From Orbilia blumenaviensis (lineage: Eukaryota > Ascomycota > Orbiliomycetes > Orbiliales > Orbiliaceae): a stretch of DNA of 64,000 nucleotides. Of this stretch, positions 23,878 through 35,257 are shown piece after piece. A program made the translations under genes and the position numbers. The notes under the pieces were generated by a model. It had not been told where the DNA came from and made no database searches. It saw nothing but the letters and a program-made list of their open reading frames with translations. Location of the stretch: NCBI GenBank assembly GCA_036872755.1, contig JAVHNS010000019.1:372001-436000 (forward strand), written 5' to 3'. Each line of letters starts with the position of its first letter. Position 1 is the stretch's first letter.

Positions 23878-25331
23878 ATGGCCGCGATCGTAACCGAGAA
23901 GCCGCTCTCGAATCCGTCGAACCCTGTCGTCTTCTTCGACATAGCCCTGGGAGGCATGAATGGTTAGTAGTCCTTCGTCCCCAGCAAAGCTTGGACGCGC
24001 GCAGCATTCACCTGTCGCTGCTTCTTGCTTTCGAGAATGCGAGTGGGAAAATATACAACAATAACAACGCGGAAGCTCAACTAACTAACATCATAACTAC
24101 TCTTTTTGATGTCCAGGCGAGCCTCTCGGGCGTATCAAAATCGAGCTCTATGCAGATGTAGTCCCACTCACCGCGGAGAACTTCCGACAGTTCTGCACCG
24201 GTGAATCAAAGAATAGTATGGGAAGACCGCAGGGATACAAAGGATGCAAGTTCCATCGTGTGGTACGTTATACTCCAGCCTCGTCCTCCTCCCATCTTCT
24301 CTCTCCTTTTCCCCCAATATCACAAGATATCTGTCCTCAGAAAATCTTATGGTTGCAATTGTAACTTTCTCTTTGTTTCTTCGGAATTAATCTGTACTCG
24401 GAATTTGCGGCATACTGCCTAAGTGGGATATACGGTTCAGTCTTTTTTCTATTTTATTGTTTGTTTTCTTTTCTTTCCTTATGATGTCTATTTCAATTGG
24501 AACTTGCAGGTTCAGTGTAACAGAAGGAATCCCTGAAAGCCCTGATGGAATATTCCCTGCTTTTCCTTCCAACAGCAAAGATTATCGTCTGTCCAACTTT
24601 GATTTCTTTTTGCGTCCATCCGCGGAATATGTCTATCTTCTGCGATAATTTTAAACCGAATAAATCGAATACCCACTGTCCTCTATTGAAATTACCCGAT
24701 TCAAAGAAAAATTTGTCATTTACTAATCGTGGCCACCGTTGGACAGATCAAAGGCTTTATGATCCAAGGAGGCGACTTCCTAAATGTAAGTCTTCCCGCG
24801 GTGGAATAAGCTGGTTTTTGTTTCTTCCATATTTCAGTCTTTGCTAAAAAGGTCCGCGGTTACACTAGGGCGATGGAACCGGTGGAACATCGATTTATGG
24901 CACCCGTCATTTTAAAGACGAGAATTTCACCAAGAAGCACGAAGGGGCTGGTGTTCTTTCTATGGCTGTACGTATACGTAACCCTCTCCAAATCATTCCG
25001 ATAGTACTGCGCCCTGAAAAAAAGAAAAAGAAACAACTACACCCAACCAAAATTTGAAATGAGAAAAAAAAAAAAAGGCTGATTTTGTGTTCTTATGGGG
25101 ATATCCCTTTTTTGGTTTTTTTCTTGAACAATGTTATAGAACTCAGGAGCAGATACGAACGGTTCGCAGTTCTTTATTACGGCTGATGCAACACCGCATC
25201 TGGATAACAAACACGTGGTGTTCGGACAGGTAGTCGAGGGGATGGATGTTGTCAGGAAGATCGAGAACGCGAGAACGATTCTAGACAGGCCTACGTCGGA
25301 TGTAGTGATTACCCAGTGTGGGGAGATGTGA
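23878..25331 (+). CDS. PPIH: Cyclophilin-type peptidyl-prolyl isomerase H (U4/U6 snRNP)
   Basis: Five exons, 23878-23962, 24117-24262, 24747-24785, 24869-24967 and 25140-25331, giving 186 aa. Phases are continuous and the product aligns across its whole length with PPIH (USA-CYP): [10 protein letters not shown], then [76 protein letters not shown], and the typical end VVITQCGEM. Catalytic-site residues of cyclophilins (the Arg of FHRV, the FMIQGGDF block, the Gln/Phe of SQFFI, the His of NKHVVFG) are all present. PPIH binds the Prp4/Prp3 part of the U4/U6.U5 tri-snRNP, so the role is in pre-mRNA splicing in the nucleus. Intron 2 is 484 bp, far longer than the others in this window. Confidence 0.93.
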
Positions 25332-25747
25332 TCGCTGCATTCAAAGGATCAGGATGAGATTTAATCCAACCAACAATTAGGCAGTAGCTAGCTGGGATTA
25401 ATTTTTTTGAAAAAGAAACGGTTTTAGTGGTCTCGTAAAGCAGCCTCCACGAAGTGACCCGGGTCTTGGTAAGATCGAGATTATAATCATTACTGTTCTA
25501 AAAGCAGAACGAAAAAAACTGTAGTTTTACACTTTCCAAAAGGCCGAGAGAATAGAGAACCCGTGTAAAGCTCGAGTCGCTGCTGCCTTTTCCCCTCTCA
25601 TGATCACCTCATTCCCAGAAATACACAAATATAGAGATGCAGCGCATAATAAAAAGCAGAGAATCCCAAGCAAAAAGAAAACCAAATATATGTGTCGCTC
25701 GAATCATGAAAAACCTATTACTACAGATACCTCTTCCGCTTCCCAAC
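25332..25747. other. Convergent 3' interval, no gene seen
   Basis: Lies between the ends of PPIH and Vps3844. It is A/T-rich with no open frame worth reporting; both 3' untranslated regions should lie here. Confidence 0.6.
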
Positions 25748-27216
25748 TTACTTCCTCACAAGCGTGACACCAGCTGATAGTTCACCAGGGAGGTCTTCAG
25801 CGCCCATATCGATCATTTTGTTGATGGTCCATCCAATGGCAAGAAGCATACCAATGGTAAATGTAGTAAACAGAACAAAAGGAACACTGACGTCCTTCTT
25901 TTGGCAAGCGTTACCGCCCCAATAGGTGGTCTTGTTTGCTCCATTAACTTTCATGACGGTTGGAGTGCAAACACAGCTCCAACAATTCGACTGTGTCGTC
26001 GATTTGACGCACTTGCCACGGCCGTTGCAGCTGTTAGTACGGTTTCCGCATACATCACTGTTCTCGAAACATCCTGGTTTGGGACGAGCAATCTTGTTGG
26101 CGTTCTTCTGAAGCGGGGTAACGACGGATGTATCCTCTTCACTGCCGGCGAACTTGGGTTGTTCCGCTGGGACCAGAGGGGCCTCCTTGCGCTTTGCCTT
26201 CTTGATGTCGAATTCTCCAATGAAATCCGTATTTTCGCTTCGCTTTGCGGCCCTGGAATCCAGTGGGATCAGACCAACAACCGATGGGTATTCACCAGTC
26301 GCCTTGACGGCCTTGTTAAGAACCTTAGCCATCAGCTTCGAAGCGACCTTGTATTTCTGGGATTTAACGCCGTCTTTGCTGGCAATGGTGGATAGAGACC
26401 CAAGGTGGATGAAGATGGTAGCCCTTTCAGCGATAACTTGTTCGATAGTTTTTTCGGCAAGGGATTTTAGAACCATGTATTCCTCGAAAAAGTCGATATC
26501 ACCGGGGTGTTTCTTGTTGAATTTGGAGGCATCGGATTTGCCGACGGCGGATTCAAAGTTTGCCCATTCGTTGTAGTCGGCGGATAGGTCGATTCCACTT
26601 GTCTAAATTTGCATGTTAAAGACTGTGTATTCCTGCGAGTATCATGCTATATTTAACTTACTCGAACCGGCGAGATAATGTCCACGAAGCCGCCCTTGGC
26701 GTTGCTGTACAGTGATTTCTCTGCCGACTCCATCACATTCCCAGCCTGCGATTCCAGCTTTTTGAGTAAGGTACCCACGTCGGCGAATGACGGCGAGTCT
26801 TCAATTTCGAATGTAGCCGGCTCAGTCCAGAATTCTGTGATCTCCAGTTAGCCTTTGGGCTCCCTTTCTCCCTCTCCCACAAAGCCTAAAGGTTCCGGTT
26901 TACCATCTGGACGGTCAACTCCTCCTATCGAAACTACTACAGTCCCGTCGACATCTGTCTTGTCCACCCATAACCTGTGAGAAGAGCTAGATACCATCTG
27001 TAGCTTATAAATATTGACGCCATCACCAATTGAGTGGAATTGTGAGAGGCCGAGCCGGGCAGCCAGGGATAGCCTGGACTCGAGATGTGTCAAGACCTCT
27101 ATCTTTGTTCCGTCTGTCGAACGAGCGTTCGGCCATGTGTAGAAGGGAGCATTTTCAGCCCGTGTCGGTTGCAGACTAATCAAAGCCGCAAGGGTGGAGA
27201 GGAAAGCAGCCTTCAT
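25748..27216 (-). CDS. Vps3844-like vacuolar sorting protein (DUF3844)
   Basis: Three exons, 27216-26904, 26834-26662 and 26602-25748, with 69 and 59 bp introns and matching phases, giving 446 aa. A signal peptide covers residues 1-20 (MKAAFLSTLAALISLQPTRA). A luminal region follows. The C-terminal part has the family hallmark: a cysteine-rich EGF-like block at about residues 340-395 (CFENSDVCGNRTNSCNGRGKC, then NCWSCVC, WGGNACQKKDVS). Immediately after it comes one membrane helix at about 401-421 (PFVLFTTFTIGMLLAIGW) and a short cytosolic tail. The family is fungal and linked to vacuolar sorting; the molecular role is poorly defined. An in-frame ATG lies further upstream at 27339, but only the ATG at 27216 puts the signal peptide at the N-terminus. 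Confidence 0.88.
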
Positions 27217-27895
27217 GGCGGATGTGGAGGCTGGGAAGACGCGAGAGAACCGCGGGCAGGAACGGTTCCAAGTCGACGTGGATGCGGTGTAATTATATGA
27301 GCGGTCGGTAGCCTCTAAACTCCCGTACAGTTCTTCCAAAGATGTCGGTAGTATTTGTATCTAGTATCTATATGCCAGCAAGTGGCCGGCCGTCGGGGAG
27401 GACCTTCGTTCGCGGCTGGTGGATAGCGGTGATAGGTGATGATGGTGGTGATGACGATGCCCCAGAAGTAAAGTGTGGACGTCCTCTCAGTCGGGAAGTA
27501 TGTAATGGCAAGTTCCGCGTGGAAGGCAAAGCAAAGCCCCTGTCTGGCTCTGGCTCTGGCTCTGGCTCTGGCTGCTCGGTTGTCAAACGCTTCTCTGCCT
27601 CAAAACCTCTGACCACTGTCAGTCCAGCACACAGCTCCCCGATCCAAGATTTCCCATCAGAACCCGCCAGCCTTATCAGGATCCTCCGGCATTACCAAAC
27701 TATCTCGAACTTCAACAGGCGACTACGCAAGCCTGTGTCTTCCATGTCCGATTAGCAGCGTTCTTCTCTGTTAAATGCCCCGCTTACCGTCGTCGATACT
27801 GTCGCTTGTGACTACCCGACGCCACAGTCCGCCCCTGGACTTTTTCGTAACAAGTACCCCGATATAGACCTCTCAGTTCCTCGAGTTCTGGACGG
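27217..27895. promoter_or_regulatory. Divergent promoter, Vps3844 / 27896 gene
   Basis: Intergenic 680 bp between two divergent genes. A short hexanucleotide tandem (GGCTCT units) lies at about 27545-27571. The open frames through it (27342-27755 and its antisense) follow that repeat and look accidental. No TATA box was identified. Confidence 0.5.
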
Positions 27896-29283
27896 ATGTT
27901 CAGCTTCCTACGAACTTCACGATCATTGTGGAAAAGCCGGCGGTCCCAGAACCCAAACCTACGGTTCTACCGAGTTACTTTTGCACCCTATCTTTCGCTT
28001 CAGCGATGGGGTCGCCCCATTGTCGCCGTCGGCATGGCGGGCGGCTTCATCTACTATAATAGCGAAATGTTGGAGAAATCATTTTCGAAGGGACCGTTTT
28101 ATATCCCGTTATGGTTTGCATCGAGCACAGCTGCACCTTTATACGAAGTGGATGGACCCGAGCATAAAGACTATACCAATTTGATGAAGGATACTCCACG
28201 GCGAGTGGACGCCGAAGGTATACCCATTTATCTTACCGACTCTCATAGATGGTATACAGTGCTGATTATATATTATTCTTTTGTTTTATTTTGATTCTCA
28301 GGCGTTGTTTTACAGGCAGTAAAGAAACGAGTTATGGCCTCGCCTCTTAATATGGGCCAATGGGAGGGATTTGCAAGTCCGTTTTGGATGACATTCCGTC
28401 TCTCAGCTCCTGGCGTAACTTGGTCGCGGAAAAAGTTAGTACTTCACTTCTATTATTCCGTTTTGTGATTATAATTATAGCTAACCCGTATTACAGTCTT
28501 GCCATTTCGTTTTCAGGCATCGAACTCGTCGACAGGCCTGTATCGAGTCGGAATGTTATGCGCTTTAATTGTATGGTTTACCCGCGAGCTGCCGCTGTTA
28601 CTATGCAAGCGACCTTCAGCTCCATGTACAACTCTATTCGCCAGGTAGTATGGCCGAATGAACTGGGTCCGCCGCCCAAACCGAATCCGCTTCGGAAACC
28701 AGAATCGCCAAAATCGAAAGACCAGCAAATGTTAGATGTTCCTCTACTCCCTTCCGGCGCAATTATGGCTATTCACGAAGCTGCTGAGAAGGGTGCTGAG
28801 ATCATGTTCAAGGAACTATCTCGTGATTATCGAGAGAATGTCCCTCCGCCGCCAAGGGGTTGGATAGTCGCAGATGGGACCATCCGTATCGTTGGTACAG
28901 AGCTGGCTGTGATTCTTGACTTCCGAGTCGCCTTCAACCCGAAGAATTTCGACCAGTGTTTCGTTTATGAACTGAACCCGAGACATCATTGCCCGCGAGC
29001 GGGTATGAACGTCCATACATTTGAGAAACCAGGTTTGCCACCACCCAGGCCTCCACCGAAGCAAAAGCAGACCCAGAAGCAGTCTCAAAAACAGCAGCAA
29101 CAACGTCAGATACCTGAACAGGAACAGCCGCCGCCGCCGCAGTCACCACCAGAGACTGAACCGCTTCAGAAGCCCGCTGTGTCTGTTGAAACACCAACCG
29201 TGCCTCCCGAACAGCAGCAGCAACAGCCACAGGCTGGACCACGGCCCCAACAGGCGGAGCAGGAAGTACCGCGGAAGCGGTAA
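27896..29283 (+). CDS. Uncharacterised protein, probably mitochondrial inner membrane
   Basis: Three exons, 27896-28217, 28302-28434 and 28497-29283. Phases fit only with these borders (donors GTATAC and GTTAGT, acceptors CTCAG and TTACAG), giving 413 aa. The N-terminus is rich in Arg/Ser with no acidic residue in the first 50 or so (SFLRTSRSLWKSRRSQ), like a mitochondrial presequence. One hydrophobic segment follows at about residues 39-55 (GRPIVAVGMAGGFIYYN). The central domain looks folded: a WEGFASPFWMTFRLSAPG block, then SFSGIELVDRP, NVMRFNCMVYPRAAAVTMQATF and GWIVADGTIRI. The last 75 residues are Pro/Gln-rich and probably disordered. I do not recognise the family. The 62 bp second intron has no stop in its own frame, so a retained-intron reading frame exists downstream. 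Location and function are inference only. Confidence 0.75.
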
Positions 29284-30064
29284 GCTTTGCATTATGAAAG
29301 CACCGCTCCTGTTCCCTTCCTGCGCTCTTCTTGAACAGCTAGGATCACCGCTCCACCCGAGTGCCTTAGAGGTAGAGAGACTGGCCGAAATCTTTTTTTA
29401 CTTATATGCAGCGTTTTCCACACTTCTTGTTGATATTACACAATTTTATTCTGGCCTAAGGTCTGGGAACTCTCGTATCCATTATTATTCTTTTTGGCAT
29501 TACGGCGTTTGAATAGGGTTTGGTTCTCTGGGTTATCGTTAGTGTGCTGGTTGTTACTATTACTAAAAATCCAAACAAGAAGTGTAGAATATGGAATTTC
29601 GCAGCGGTTTATTAGTTTCGTTTGGCTGTTTGGTTTCCTTTCTTTTTTCGGGTTTTAATGATAGAATAATGCCGAGTTTCTTTGCATTTTGATGTTATAT
29701 AGTACCTAGCTACCTATTCGCGATTGAAATCGAGAGTCCATTCTGTTAATATGAATGCACTCGGGGTACTCGCACGCACCCCCTTCCTGAGCCAGAGATG
29801 CCTTCTAAACTAAGCTTTCGAGCATACCTTCATAGTGATACAAGAACCCAACGCTAGGCATCACGAGACTCAGTTGCGATTACACTGTCATTCAAGGCCC
29901 GGACAAATCGGGATGTCGTGTGTATAAAAACCCCACTTTGGTCGTCTGTCTTCTCTTTCATAATCACGGCATCTCTGGTCTCGTAAGCCGGCCTCAATAT
30001 ATTTCATATATTTTACAAGTCCTCTCCCACCAATTTTTAAACTTCAAATCACTACCTATCCAAG
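29284..30064. other. Intergenic, with promoter-like end
   Basis: First part is the 3' flank of the gene ending at 29283. From about 29880 the sequence looks like a compact promoter and leader: TATAAAA at 29923-29929, then a pyrimidine-rich leader ending at the ATG at 30065. Confidence 0.5.
29923..29929 (+). promoter_or_regulatory. TATA box (TATAAAA)
   Basis: Perfect TATAAAA, 136 bp before an ATG that opens a signal-peptide-like frame. It is followed by a C/T-rich stretch typical of leaders of highly expressed fungal secreted-protein genes. Confidence 0.5.
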
Positions 30065-30154
30065 ATGCATTTCAAATATTTGGCCCTCCTCGCTATATTT
30101 GCGGCCGCAGTTCCCACTAAACCCGTAGCCTTACGAGTAGGGTGGTTTGTATAG
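30065..30154 (+). CDS. Candidate secreted micropeptide (29 aa) or first exon of a small secreted protein
   Basis: ATG opens MHFKYLALLAIFAAAVP followed by TKPVALRVGWFV and a stop. The first 15-16 residues have the form of a eukaryotic signal peptide: short basic/polar start, hydrophobic core and small residues before the cut. The upstream TATA box at 29923 and pyrimidine-rich leader support real transcription. The frame may be a remnant, a true micropeptide, or exon 1 of a spliced gene: a possible donor (GTAGCC) lies at 30125, and acceptors lie near 30165, 30216 and 30300. None gives an obvious continuation. It lies in the convergent gap before OST2. Confidence 0.35.
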   Translation: MHFKYLALLAIFAAAVPTKPVALRVGWFV

Positions 30155-30392
30155 GAGTGGCTTTAGTGGTGTACAATTTTTTTTTTTTTTTTATACTCAT
30201 GATACAAATTATCATAGAATCGATGTCTCGTCCATCTTGCATGTGAAACTAGTTTAGCAAAGCAAAAGTGTTCGATTAATACTACCTAATATGCTAACAG
30301 AGTTGGTACTTTTCTTAACTACACCATCGTAAGGCGTCCCCGTATTTACGCCTTTTATTGAAACGTACAAGCTTAAGGCGCCCCGCCGAAGC

Positions 30393-31035
30393 CTAATTGA
30401 TGAAGTTCACACAGAAAAAATGGAGTGTCAAGCTGCCAAAAACGAAATCGGCGAAAGCTCTATTCAAAAACATGAAATGTTAGTGAAGCGGCACGAATAT
30501 AAATACGTTATGGAAAGTCCGATTCCTTACCTCTCGGGCGATACACTTGAGAACTCTGTCTTGTTTGCTGGGTTTGTTTGAATTCTTAACGAGGCGGTGA
30601 GAACGAATTGACCAACGGTGGCAGCAAAGCCAGCAAGGAAAGCATTGAACGGCTGTCGAATAACAAATCAGTTATCTTGATCTCTAAGTCCAGGTATTTC
30701 ATAGATTTTGCAGGAAAACGTACATAGTTTCCGGCTAGAACACAGTATACGAATTGGATAGCACCAACAATGACGAGGAACCCCAGGAAGACATCGATCA
30801 ACTTTGTCCGTTGCGGGGTGTCCTTCTGATATTTGGTCCAGATAGCACCAGCAACCGCGAGCGGTGACGAATTGGCAGATAGATTTGCATTTGATGTAGA
30901 TGACGATGTGGTTGTGGCAGTCGTGGGTTTAGGTGTCGCCTCGACAGGCGGATTTGGCGTCGTCGGTCGTACTGCAGATGGCTCCGGGGTAGTGGCGCGG
31001 GCAGCACCAGCGTTACTGGAGGCTTTGCGTGCCAT
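30393..31035 (-). CDS. OST2: Oligosaccharyltransferase subunit Ost2/DAD1
   Basis: Three exons, 31035-30724, 30652-30531 and 30459-30393, separated by two introns of 71 bp each, giving 166 aa. After about 60 Pro/Thr/Ser-rich residues the product follows the DAD1/Ost2 family to its end: [68 protein letters not shown], and [10 protein letters not shown]. Three membrane segments are visible. It is a subunit of the ER complex that transfers the lipid-linked glycan to Asn in secretory proteins. The N-terminal extension is longer than usual for the family. The frame continues upstream to 31290, but the ATG at 31035 gives the expected short cytosolic N-terminus. It is divergent from the TMEM14 gene 470 bp away. 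Confidence 0.93.
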
Positions 31036-31504
31036 TGTGACGGGCGAATTGATCGAAAATGGGTCTTCGTCTATATAATATATCGGGATATGAAGACGGG
31101 GGCGTATCGGTCTATGCCTGCACGTGCTGATACGTCGAGAGGGATGTAACCGTGGATTATAATTGGGGAGAAGATGACAGCATAGCTTAAGCCGCCGTTT
31201 CGCGGTTGGGTTGCGTACCACTAATACTCTCAGTTCCTTCCTACCTTTTGGTGTCTGCCCGCTGCAAATGCGGCTCGTCTGGCTAACCACACGCGCAACA
31301 CAACTAGGTTAAGTAATGAATTACTTAAGCCGGCAGGCATAAACTCCGACCAGACCGACCAGATTCGATTTGTCAGGTTTTAGAGAGGCCAGGCGTTATT
31401 CTGTCTCAATCCAAGCGAGGGCATCGATATCCGGACCATCTATCAATCTTGCCGCCCGAGAGTCACTGAAAAACCAGATATTTCGAGCAAGAACACTTGT
31501 CAAA
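31036..31504. promoter_or_regulatory. Divergent promoter, OST2 / TMEM14 gene
   Basis: 469 bp shared upstream region of two small membrane-protein genes. No TATA box or known operator was recognised. Confidence 0.5.
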
Positions 31505-32262
31505 ATGGTACGTTCGCGTTCTGAACAATTGTTTAGTTCCTTTAATCATATTTAGTTACCGTATACTAATTTTTGACATGTCAATGGCAGGAACATCCAG
31601 CATTCACTCTTGCCGCACTCGTATGTTGAACTTCTATGTCTTACACTAAATATGCATTCTCGAACTGACGTAGTGGACAGTGCGCCTTTGGCGGGACCAT
31701 GGGATTCATGTAAGTTTACCACCAACTGAGTCCAGCCTATAACGTTCATAACGGCCAGACTTCAGGGATGGCCATACCAGAAGCTAAAAGAACTAATTGA
31801 GAAAATTTCGATAGTCGAACTGGTTCAAGTATGCATTGAATATAATTACAATTAGTATATATGTGGGAGAAATATAGTTTCCTAACGGTATTTTCAAACA
31901 GTCCCATCTTTGGCAGCTGGTCTCGGTATCGGTGCTATGTACGGATACTCCGGTTATCTCCTAAAGAAGAATGCAAACTATGGTATTGAACTTGCCATCG
32001 TTGCATCTCTTGTGCTTGGTAAGTATAACCACCATATTTTATAATCGGAGCCAAATATTTATTTTGCATCCAGGTGGTGCCATGATTCCACGAGCAATCA
32101 AGACACGGAAGCCTCTCCCAATCGCCATGTCGGTGCTGGCTCTGACCGGCGGAGCGTATTATATTAAGAAGTAAGTATAGTTTGCCAGAAGTATATCCTC
32201 ACCTGGTGTAGACCGTCAGTTACTAAACCCTGTATGTATTTAGGTACCGGGAATTTAACTGA
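31505..32262 (+). CDS. TMEM14 family mitochondrial membrane protein (Tmh11-like)
   Basis: Seven exons code for only 102 aa: 31505-31507 (the ATG alone), 31591-31620, 31681-31709, 31815-31828 (14 nt), 31902-32018, 32074-32170 and 32244-32262. The joined product reads as a typical TMEM14/UPF0136 protein: MEHPAFTLAALCAFGG, TMGFIRTGSIPSLAAGLGIG, AMYGYSGYLLKKN, ELAIVASLVLGGAMIPRAIK, KPLPIAMSVLALTGGAYY. It has about four short helices. The 14-nt exon supplies the conserved RTGS just before IPSLAAG, which fixes its borders. Family members act in the mitochondrial inner membrane (heme precursor handling is reported for animal TMEM14C). All exon borders have GT-AG introns of 55-105 bp. It is easily missed by gene finders. 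Confidence 0.9.
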
Positions 32263-32438
32263 AGTTAGGGATGTTCATGGATATAAGGCTAAGTTTGTCT
32301 TGCCAGTACATGTAATAGCTCAGAAACTTGAAATGAATAAATCTCCGCTTCTATATCATACAATGACCTATTCGCATTATATATGACTATGGGCTAAATA
32401 TCGAACATTCGACGATATAAACATCGTGAGACTATGCA

Positions 32439-35257
32439 TTATTCGTCAAAATCGCCCTCTCCATCGTCCCCTGCATCGCCCACGGGTTTCTCGCTACTCA
32501 TTTGTTTCCTGTACATCGCAGCCAAATCTTCACTCGTACTCGCCTCTTCTATACTTTTGTCTTCCCTCTTGCGTAGGAATCTTGGGAATCGCAGCGAAAG
32601 CCCTCTCTCTTCAGACACCAGTCCAATTGCAGAGGTATAGTTAGGACTCAAAGTAATGTCTGCAAAAACAATTTCCCAGACTTCTTGGGGTTCAAACCAA
32701 ACATTTGGGTGTAGTTCTGGGGCTTCGATATACGACTTCTTGGTTCTTGTAGTGTTTTCACCATCCTCAGAGTATTTCTCTTTCATTTCTTGGTAGAATG
32801 TGTCTGTGAAACCGGACATGCATTTACAGACTGCCTCGAGTGATCCTGTGTCTGGATTCCGGACGGCTAGCAACTTTAGGACAGTTAGTAACTATGAAAC
32901 CAATGGGACATAACGAAGATTTAACTTACAATAGGTGACCACCATTTACTCTTCCTACCCATTCCATGCCATCCAGCAATCGGTATGACATCTAATGTGT
33001 CCGTTGATGCGTCGTAATCTTTCTTAACTTTTAACCATGATTCCAGCCGCTTATCGGGCTCATATGTAGCCAGCAGAGGCTTTCTCTTGCCACCCTTCTT
33101 AATCTCCTTACCCTTAGTAGCCTTCCCTTTGGCGCTGGGCTTTTTTTGTACTTCCTCGACAAGAGTATCGAGGTTAGTGACATCTGCGTCCAAAGTTCCA
33201 CTGTCGCCTTCTGGGATCTCGTTATCCAGCAACTTGACCATAACTCCTTCGCACTTCTCTTTCAAACTACCCTTAAAGAATTCGATGACGGCGTCCTGGT
33301 CATCAGCAGTTGCATCAAGACTTTTGACCCATGTGAATCGTTTCTCAACTTCAACAAACTCTTCCCTAAGCAGCTTTCGCCGTTCACGGAATGGCTTCGC
33401 AAGTAGTTCCTCGCCATTTAACTGCATCAGATCAAATGCGAACATACAGACGTTCACTTGAACAGTCCCTATCGTCACGTCCTTTCGACCTCTTGAAGCA
33501 AGTGTTTGAAAGGTCTTAAGATCGCCGGTGTCGCTATTAATCGCCACCACTTCTCCTTCCATAATAAACGTTGTAACATTGGGTCCTCTAATTGAAGGTA
33601 TCAGGGCCACTAGATCCGGATACTTCTCTGTCATGTTCTCCAAATGACGGCTGAATATCGAAACTTTGCCCTTCTCATCACAATGAATTTGCGCCCTCTG
33701 TCCGTCGTATTTGTATTCTGTAGTGAATTCTCGAGATCCCAGTCTCCCCAGCATTTCTGGGAGATCTCGCGTAATGCTTCCCAGCATTGGCTTTAATGGT
33801 GTATGGACCGTCAGCTTGCATACGTCTTTGAGCCCTGCTAAGCCGACGGTGAGTAAGCCAGGAACTATTTCATTGTAATTTGGGCATCTAGCAAAGCAAG
33901 CTTTGACTATCTCCTCTGCAGCAGCAAATATTTCAGTTTTTGTTTCCTTTGGTACCTTCGATAATGTGGACGGCGGGTTTGGAGCAGGGTCTGAGGCATC
34001 AGGGGGATGTGTCATGAGGAAAGCCCTGGATAAGGCTATGAGCATTGTCGTTTTTACGGCCCCAATTCGTAGCTATGTAGTTATCCTTTAGTAAATTTCT
34101 AGTAAACTAGAGCGCACGGAAGGCTCACATGCTGGACTAGAGTACGGGCGAGATATCGGACTTCCTCCCCTCTGGACTGGACGAGAAGCCGTTCAACTAT
34201 TCTTTGTTTAACCTCCTGGGATCCGGTGCCTTTCGACTGCGATATCTTGACGAGAGAAGAGTATACATCCTTAACGGCTAAGTAGGTACTCAGTTTAGCA
34301 TACTTACGATTATTGGGTTTGGTATGAATTTATTTTGGTGTTCAACATACTCAATGGTACTGGTTTTCGCAACTGCAAGGTCCTTTGCCTGACCTTTGCC
34401 TCGAATGCTGCGTCCCCTGCATCTCCGTATTTATTGTAAAGAGTACGAAGACCTTTCTGATCCAACCCGCCAACTTTAATGAGAGCTTTGCTAATAACAG
34501 AACCCCCAATTCCGAGTTCCGTTTGCTCGTGTGGTGGGCCGATATCGTTTGTAGTTAACCAGACGGCGGGTAGCAGAGACGGGGGGTCACAGGCGATGGC
34601 CGTCCTCAAGAAATTTGTAAGAGTATCTACGATTTTGATACGGGATCTTGTAGAGTTAATGAGGACGAAGGCGCGGGTGAGCAGACCATACGTCAACTTC
34701 CCATCTGGTAGACTTTCCACTAGAGCTTTGTAATTTTCAGGATCAAATAATAACGGATCCGTATCAAATGGAAGCTCGTCGACTAATTTGTCCCACTCAG
34801 GTTTGTTTTCTAACTGGATCTTTGCATCTTTGGGCGGAGCCGCTGGTTTGGACGATTCTGTCTCTCCTCTTTTAGAGCTTTCCAGAGGGTAATATGCTTC
34901 TGCTTCGTTTTTCCCAGAACCACTCCCTTCACCATCTTCCTCTCCCTGGAGTTTCCTAGCAATTTCTCGGTCTCTGGCCTCCTGTTCCGCTGAGATAGAC
35001 CTCTGCGATGACTCCCCAGCTTCAGCATCTTTCACAGGACGACCGGATAAGGCAGCATCCTCCTTCGCCCACTTTTCATGAAGCTTCCGTGCTAGCTCTT
35101 CGTCTGTAAGGCCTTCATTCGACTCGGCATCAGAAACCAGCTTTAACTTCGAGGGAACGGGCTGTTTCCGTCCAAAGAAGAAGTCGAGAGTCGGTCCTTT
35201 GCTAGGGGATCCAGTCTTGTCGTTCTTTTTGCGCCGTTTAGCTGGGCTTTCGGGCAT
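32439..35257 (-). CDS. CDC9: DNA ligase I, ATP-dependent
   Basis: Four exons, 35257-34351, 34277-34129, 34072-32930 and 32873-32439 (introns 73, 56 and 56 bp), giving 877 aa. The N-terminus carries a PCNA-box-like TLDFFFGRK without the usual leading Gln, then a charged disordered part. The DNA-binding domain follows (for example LTYGLLTRAFVLINSTRSR). The catalytic lysine is Lys473 in the EYKYDGQRAQIH motif I. Other ligase motifs follow (FIMEGEVVAIN, FAFDLMQLNGE, EGVMVKLL) and then the OB-fold region (DTLDVIPIAGWHGMGRKSKWW). A Lys-rich insert (about 25 residues) sits between motif IV and the OB part. It seals Okazaki fragments and repair nicks in the nucleus; the first ATG may also serve a mitochondrial form. 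The divergent promoter shared with the RINT1 gene holds G1/S-type elements. Confidence 0.95.
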
